Assembly (NCBI GenBank): GCA_003453455.1
Contig: DMLG01000134.1
Coordinates: forward strand, 1 to 11,020
Length of the DNA: 11,020 nt
Direction: 5' to 3'
DNA from: Clostridiales bacterium
GTDB taxonomy: Bacteria > Bacillota > Clostridia > UBA1381
Shown: piece after piece, positions 6,909 to 11,020 of the stretch
Layout of the letters: the number at the start of each line of letters is the position of its first letter
Position numbering within the stretch: the stretch's first letter is position 1
Program-made: the position numbers and the translations under genes
Notes under the pieces: model-generated
What the model was told of the DNA's origin: nothing
Databases searched by the model: none
Seen by the model: only the letters and a program-made list of their open reading frames with translations

Positions 6909-8186
6909 ATGGATAATTACAAGATAGAAACAAAATGTATTCAAAGCGGATATAAGCCGGAAAATGGGCAGCCGCGCGTACTTCCGATATATCAAAGTAC
7001 GACTTATAAATATGACTCTGCTAATCATTTGGGTGATTTGTTTGACTTAAAGGCACCGGGACATATGTATTCAAGAATTTCTAATCCTACACTTTCCTGT
7101 GTTGAGGAAAAAATTGCAGATTTGGAAGGCGGAGTAGGTGCTGCACTTACAACATCAGGTCAGGCTGCAAACCTTCTTGCAATACTGAATATTACGGGAA
7201 GCGGACAGAATTTTGTAAGTCTTTCTTCAATTTATGGAGGTACAATAAATCTTTTTGCTGTCACCTTAAAAAAACTTGGGATTGAGGTGCGTTTTGCAAC
7301 ACCGGAAATGACGGAAAGTGAAATTGATGCACTGTTTGATGAAAATACGCGTCTGGTTTTTGGCGAAACAATAGCAAACCCTGCGCTTAATGTTATGGAT
7401 ATTGAAAAATATGCAAATATTGCGCATAAGCATAATTTACCGCTTTTAGTTGATAATACTTTTGCAACGCCTATTTTGTGCAGACCATTTGAATATGGGG
7501 CAGATATTGTAATTCATTCTACCACCAAATATATGGACGGTCATGCGACTGTTGTAGGCGGATGTGTAGTTGACAGCGGAAAATTCGATTGGAACAACGG
7601 AAAATTCCCTGAACTTACCGAGCCTGATGAGTCGTATCACGGCGTAGTTTATACAAAACAATTCGGAGAAGCCGCATTTATAACTAAACTTCGCGTTCAG
7701 CTTATTCGTGATTTTGGTGTTGCGCCAAGCGCTTTAAATGCATTTTTGCTCAATATGGGTCTTGAAACCTTGCATCTTAGAATGGAGCGTCACTCTCAAA
7801 ATGCGCTGGAAGTTGCAAAATTTTTAGAAAGTAATGAAAAAATTGCTTGGGTAAACTACCCGAAGCTTGAATCAAGCAAAGATTTTGCTTTGGCAGAAAA
7901 ATATTTGCCAAAGGGCGCTTGCGGAGTTATTTCCTTCGGTATAAAAGGCGGAAGAGAGGCAGCTGTCAAATTTATGGACAGCTTAAAGCTTGCGGCTATT
8001 GTTGTCCATGTGGCTGATGCACGCACATGCGTTTTGCATCCTGCGTCAACCACCCACCGTCAGCTTACCGATGAACAGCTTGTTGATGCAGGCATTGGAG
8101 CAGATTTAATAAGAATGTCTGTGGGTATTGAAAATGCCGAAGATATTATAAATGATATAAAGCAGGCACTTAATGAGGTGAGATAA
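6909..8186 (+). CDS. metY: O-acetylhomoserine aminocarboxypropyltransferase (O-acetylhomoserine sulfhydrylase)
   Basis: MetY is a cytoplasmic PLP enzyme of the Cys/Met metabolism family. It makes homocysteine from O-acetylhomoserine and sulfide (direct sulfhydrylation). The chain is 425 residues, longer than cystathionine synthases (about 380-400) and typical of MetY. Visible motifs: YSRISNPT (54-61), TTSGQAAN (81-88) for phosphate binding, the cofactor aspartate in VDNTFATP (181-188), and the PLP lysine Lys207 in [16 protein letters not shown], with STTHRQL towards the C-terminus. AAAGGTTGAG precedes ATG 6909. The stop TAA shares one base with the metA start (TAATG), implying translational coupling. 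No SAM riboswitch, S-box-like leader or good promoter is seen in the 61 bases before it, so control is unclear; readthrough from secF or an undetected promoter is possible. Confidence 0.94.
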   Translation: MDNYKIETKCIQSGYKPENGQPRVLPIYQSTTYKYDSANHLGDLFDLKAPGHMYSRISNPTLSCVEEKIADLEGGVGAALTTSGQAANLLAILNITGSGQNFVSLSSIYGGTINLFAVTLKKLGIEVRFATPEMTESEIDALFDENTRLVFGETIANPALNVMDIEKYANIAHKHNLPLLVDNTFATPILCRPFEYGADIVIHSTTKYMDGHATVVGGCVVDSGKFDWNNGKFPELTEPDESYHGVVYTKQFGEAAFITKLRVQLIRDFGVAPSALNAFLLNMGLETLHLRMERHSQNALEVAKFLESNEKIAWVNYPKLESSKDFALAEKYLPKGACGVISFGIKGGREAAVKFMDSLKLAAIVVHVADARTCVLHPASTTHRQLTDEQLVDAGIGADLIRMSVGIENAEDIINDIKQALNEVR

Positions 8187-9103
8187 TGCCAATTAAAATT
8201 CCTAACGATTTACCGGCAACAGAAACATTAAATAGTGAAAATATCTTTGTTATAACAGAAACAAGGGCTCTTACGCAGGATATAAGACCATTAAGGATTT
8301 TGCTGCTTAATCTGATGCCGACAAAAATCGCGACAGAAACTCAGTTTGCCCGTCTTTTGGGTAACACTCCTCTTCAAGTAAAACTTGAATTTTTGCAGAC
8401 TGCAACACACAAAGCAACACATACCGATGAGCAGCATATGATAGATTTTTACAAAAGTTTTGATGAAATCAAGGGTGAAAAATATGATGGTATGATAATA
8501 ACCGGTGCGCCAGTTGAACTTATGGATTTTGAAGATGTGAATTATTGGGAAGAGCTTTGTACGATAATGGATTGGAGCAAGACGCATGTCACAAGCACTC
8601 TCCATATTTGCTGGGCAGCACAGGCGGCACTTTATCACTATTATGGAATAAAAAAAGTTTCCCTTCCTGAAAAGCTTTTCGGCATATATCCTCATACGGC
8701 AGATTATAAGCAGTCAATTCTTTTGCGTGGATTTGACGATGTTTTCATGGCGCCTCACTCACGGCATACTACCGTATTGCGGGAAGATATTGAAAATATA
8801 CCCGATTTAAAAATCCTTGCGTCTTCAAAAGAGGCAGGAGTTTATATAATTTCTACTGATAAGGGAAGACAAATTTTCGTTACAGGTCACCCCGAATATG
8901 ACACAGATACGCTTAAAAATGAATATTTGCGAGATTTACAGGCCGGTAAGAAAATACAAATGCCCAAAAATTATTTTGAAAATGATGATGAGAAAAAGCC
9001 GCCTATAAACAGTTGGCGCAGTAGTGCAAATCTCCTTTATTCAAATTGGCTCAATTACTTTGTATATCAAACAACGCCGTATAATATTGAAGAAATACAA
9101 TAA
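8186..9103 (+). CDS. metA: Homoserine O-acyltransferase, predicted acetyltransferase (MetA family)
   Basis: MetA activates homoserine by O-acylation, the committed step of methionine synthesis. The chain is 305 residues, full length, in the glutamine-amidotransferase-like fold. The catalytic triad sits at classical numbering: Cys142 in [11 protein letters not shown], and His235 and Glu237 in TGHPEYD. PHSRHT (190-195) is also present. Residue 111, in [15 protein letters not shown], is Glu. In this family Glu111 is reported to favour acetyl-CoA and Gly111 (as in E. coli) succinyl-CoA. I therefore infer acetyl transfer, despite the common database name homoserine O-succinyltransferase. That matches the O-acetylhomoserine user MetY encoded directly upstream. 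The start codon overlaps the metY stop by one base. No terminator is seen between its stop and the next promoter, 16 bases away. Confidence 0.94.
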   Translation: MPIKIPNDLPATETLNSENIFVITETRALTQDIRPLRILLLNLMPTKIATETQFARLLGNTPLQVKLEFLQTATHKATHTDEQHMIDFYKSFDEIKGEKYDGMIITGAPVELMDFEDVNYWEELCTIMDWSKTHVTSTLHICWAAQAALYHYYGIKKVSLPEKLFGIYPHTADYKQSILLRGFDDVFMAPHSRHTTVLREDIENIPDLKILASSKEAGVYIISTDKGRQIFVTGHPEYDTDTLKNEYLRDLQAGKKIQMPKNYFENDDEKKPPINSWRSSANLLYSNWLNYFVYQTTPYNIEEIQ

Positions 9104-9119
9104 AATTATTAAAAAACTA

Positions 9120-9148
9120 TTGACAAAGCAAAAAAAATGTGTTAATAT
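9120..9148 (+). promoter_or_regulatory. Promoter of the T-box leader
   Basis: A perfect TTGACA (9120-9125) is followed after 17 bases by TAATAT (9143-9148), with TG at the extended -10 position. It is the strongest promoter in the window, starting RNA near 9155, just before the T-box stem I. It begins 16 bases after the metA stop. Confidence 0.8.
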
Positions 9149-9165
9149 CACTCTGACAATTATTA

Positions 9166-9427
9166 AAGGCTGTGATGAAGACGGTCGAGAGTAGCGGTTT
9201 TTAAGAGAGTTGGCGGTTGCTGCGAGCCAATAAAACTGCCTTTCAATGACCCATCGCTTCTGAGCCGGGGGTGTGAAATTTAAGTAGTGTCCCTCGTGAT
9301 TGCTGCGTTAATGCATAGAGCTTGTTGGAGCTTGATAAGAGGTGTCCTTTTTGGACGCAATTTGAGTGGTACCGCGGGAAAATTAGTTTTAACCCGTCTC
9401 AAAGATTTTCTTTGAGGCGGTTTTTTT
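9166..9427 (+). ncRNA. T-box leader (tRNA-sensing transcription attenuator)
   Basis: A T-box leader binds one uncharged tRNA and then forms an antiterminator, switching the downstream gene on when that amino acid is short. Seen: a K-turn at the base of stem I (GGC 9168-9170, bulge TGT, GAT 9174-9176 and GAAG 9177-9180, facing CTTC 9257-9260, TGA and GCC 9264-9266). Also seen: AGTA (9190-9193), AGAGAG (9204-9209), and a stem III hairpin (9342-9347 with 9353-9358). The T-box sequence is GAGTGGTACCGCGGG (9364-9378). GCGGG (9374-9378) can pair with CCCGT (9393-9397) as antiterminator, competing with the terminator. TGGT (9367-9370) would pair with a tRNA ending ACCA, so discriminator A. The specifier is uncertain: TTC (Phe, 9242-9244, followed by A) fits the loop facing AGTA; Leu CTT and Ile ATC (9253-9255) are alternatives. 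Confidence 0.93.
9394..9427 (+). terminator. T-box terminator
   Basis: CCGTCTCAAAG (9394-9404) pairs with CTTTGAGGCGG (9410-9420), 11 pairs with one wobble, followed by seven Ts (9421-9427). Its 5' arm overlaps the antiterminator partner CCCGT (9393-9397), so the two folds exclude each other, as expected for T-box control. Confidence 0.9.
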
Positions 9428-9446
9428 ATTTAAGGAGTTGATATTT

Positions 9447-11020
9447 ATGGAACCAAATGCAAAACTCATCGAAATTGCAGAAAGAATTAAGGAAATGCGC
9501 GAAATTATGGGTTTTTCTGTTCAGGATATGGCAGAAAAAACAGAGGTTACTGCCCAAAAGTACTTGCAGTATGAAACAGGAACGCTTGATTTCCCGTTTA
9601 CATTTATTCACAAGTGTGCACTTGCGTTTCATTTAGAGATAAATGATATTTTGGAAGGCGTCAGTGCAAACCTTTCTTCATATAATGTGACAAGAAAGGG
9701 CGAGGGGCATCAAACCGCAAAAGAGGACGGAATTTCAATCTCTAATTTAGCGCCTCTTTTTAAGCATAAAATTGCTGAGCCTTATTATGTTACTTATGAC
9801 TATTCAGAGGAACAACAGCATCTTCCGATACATTTAACTACGCATAAGGGACAGGAATTTGACCTGATTCTGGAGGGAAGCTTGAAAGTACAGATAGGAG
9901 AGCATACCGTTATTCTGAATGAGGGAGATTCTATTTATTATAACAGCTCAACACCTCATGGAATGATTGCAATAGGCGGAAAAAAGTGTGTTTTCTGTGC
10001 TATTATTTTGGCAGGCGAGGATAAACATGACGAAAGTGAGCTCACAAACACCATATTGCACGCACGCCAATCGGAAAATCTTGTAATAAACGATTTTGTT
10101 AAGGTAAAAGAAACAGAAATGGGTGTTTTAGAGGATATTTCCTTTAAAAACGAAGACTCCTTCAACTTTGCTTTTGATGTTGTTGACAAGATTGCAAGAA
10201 AATATCCCGAAAAATTGGCGATGGTGCATTTAGACAATGATATGAATGAGCGTCGTTTTACCTTCAAAGATATAAAAGATGCGTCAAGCCAGACCGCAAA
10301 TTATTTTAAGTCTTTGGGAATAGGAAAAGGGGACAAGGTAATGCTTGTTTTAAAGAGGAATTACCAGTTCTGGTTCTCAATTCTTGCTCTTCATAAGCTG
10401 GGCGCAGTCGTAATCCCTGCAACAAATCAGTTAAAAGAACACGATTACACATACCGTTTCGAAGCAGCAGAGGTTAAGGCTATTGTTTGTGCAAATGAAG
10501 ATTATATTTTAGACCAGGTTGACCTTGCGGCAAAAAATGCGCCAAATCTTAAAATAAAAATTGCAACCGATACTGACCGAAAAGGCTGGCACAACTTTAA
10601 CCGTGAATACAGCCTTTTCAGCAGAAAATTTGTCCGTGAAGAAGGCGCGCCTTGCGGTAATGATGATATGCTTATGTTCTTTACATCAGGAACAACAGGG
10701 TATCCAAAAATTGCAGTGCATAGCTATAAATATCCGCTCGGACACTTTGTAACGGCAAAATACTGGCACTGTGCCGAACGCAATGGTCTTCATTTTACAA
10801 TATCCGATACAGGCTGGGGAAAGGCGCTTTGGGGAAAGCTTTACGGTCAATGGATGTGTGAAGGCGGCGTGTTTGTATATGATTTCGATAGATTTCACGC
10901 AGACAAGATACTTCCGCTTTTCGCAAAATATAATATAACTACTTTCTGTGCGCCCCCGACAATGTACCGTATGCTTATAAAGGAGGATTTATCAAAATAT
11001 GATTTGTCTTCAATAAAGCA
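9447..11020 (+). CDS. HTH-cupin-acyl-CoA synthetase fusion protein (3' end outside window)
   Basis: One uninterrupted frame of 524 codons runs off the right edge; it has three modules. Residues about 8-66 form an XRE-type helix-turn-helix (GFSVQDMAEKTEV, then YLQYETG). Residues about 110-190 form a cupin: THKGQEFDLILEG (132-144) and GDSIYYNSSTPHG (160-172), giving His133, Glu137 and His171 as possible metal ligands. The first histidine of the classical HxH is Thr131. From about 236 an AMP-binding domain of the acetyl/medium-chain acyl-CoA synthetase type begins, with the ATP loop FFTSGTTGYPK (411-421), SDTGWGKALWG (453-463) and CAPPTMYRML (501-510). It would adenylate a carboxylic acid and pass it to CoA; the acid is unknown. 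ATG 9447 follows AAGGAG by nine bases, right after the T-box terminator. The C-terminal catalytic domain is not in view. Confidence 0.88.
   Translation, partial: MEPNAKLIEIAERIKEMREIMGFSVQDMAEKTEVTAQKYLQYETGTLDFPFTFIHKCALAFHLEINDILEGVSANLSSYNVTRKGEGHQTAKEDGISISNLAPLFKHKIAEPYYVTYDYSEEQQHLPIHLTTHKGQEFDLILEGSLKVQIGEHTVILNEGDSIYYNSSTPHGMIAIGGKKCVFCAIILAGEDKHDESELTNTILHARQSENLVINDFVKVKETEMGVLEDISFKNEDSFNFAFDVVDKIARKYPEKLAMVHLDNDMNERRFTFKDIKDASSQTANYFKSLGIGKGDKVMLVLKRNYQFWFSILALHKLGAVVIPATNQLKEHDYTYRFEAAEVKAIVCANEDYILDQVDLAAKNAPNLKIKIATDTDRKGWHNFNREYSLFSRKFVREEGAPCGNDDMLMFFTSGTTGYPKIAVHSYKYPLGHFVTAKYWHCAERNGLHFTISDTGWGKALWGKLYGQWMCEGGVFVYDFDRFHADKILPLFAKYNITTFCAPPTMYRMLIKEDLSKYDLSSIK

Noticed and set aside
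8291..8695. 134-codon open frame on the - strand
   Set aside because: It lies wholly inside metA, whose catalytic residues and length are intact; the opposite frame has no recognisable domain.
9104..9446. Possible small gene or SAM riboswitch between metA and the fusion gene
   Set aside because: The methionine context suggested an S-box, but the conserved features are those of a T-box leader: K-turn, AGTA, AGAGAG, TGGT and an antiterminator/terminator pair. No open frame with a ribosome binding site is present.

Overview
The window looks like a chromosomal segment of an AT-rich, low-GC Gram-positive bacterium, most likely an anaerobic Clostridia member. The reasons are strong AGGAGG-type ribosome binding sites, sigma-A-like promoters with TATAAT boxes, U-tailed hairpin terminators, a tRNA-sensing T-box leader, and the DapL route to diaminopimelate. 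This taxonomic call is inference; no marker gene is present. No phage, insertion sequence, CRISPR array, tRNA or rRNA gene was found.

Layout. Positions 1-278 carry no convincing gene. They hold a run of nested hairpins that looks like a dispersed structured repeat, ending in two strong terminator hairpins. Next is a ZIP-family metal transporter (367-1137, +). A promoter and a 100-nt leader containing a hairpin precede dapF and dapL (1298-3345, +), two consecutive lysine/cell-wall steps that convert tetrahydrodipicolinate to LL-DAP and then to meso-DAP. A shared bidirectional terminator separates dapL from a convergent RNA methyltransferase gene (3368-4513, -). Divergent from that, behind a good promoter, are secD and secF (4670-6847, +), which form the SecDF part of the protein export machinery. 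A perfect palindrome lies between secF and the methionine pair metY-metA (6909-9103, +). These two genes overlap by one base and encode direct sulfhydrylation: homoserine is acylated by MetA, and O-acetylhomoserine is converted to homocysteine by MetY. MetA has Glu at position 111, which predicts acetyl-CoA use and so matches MetY's substrate.

The most unusual part is the right end. A consensus promoter (9120-9148) drives a T-box leader with a K-turn, AGUA, AGAGAG, a T-box sequence pairing with tRNA ACCA ends, an antiterminator and a terminator. It controls a single reading frame (9447 to the window end) that fuses an XRE-type helix-turn-helix, a cupin domain and an AMP-forming acyl-CoA synthetase. 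An acyl-CoA synthetase induced by starvation for one amino acid suggests scavenging of an amino-acid-derived carboxylic acid. One example is phenylacetate or a branched-chain acid entering amino acid synthesis by reductive carboxylation of its CoA ester. The best specifier reading is UUC (Phe), but this is not certain. The gene continues beyond the window.
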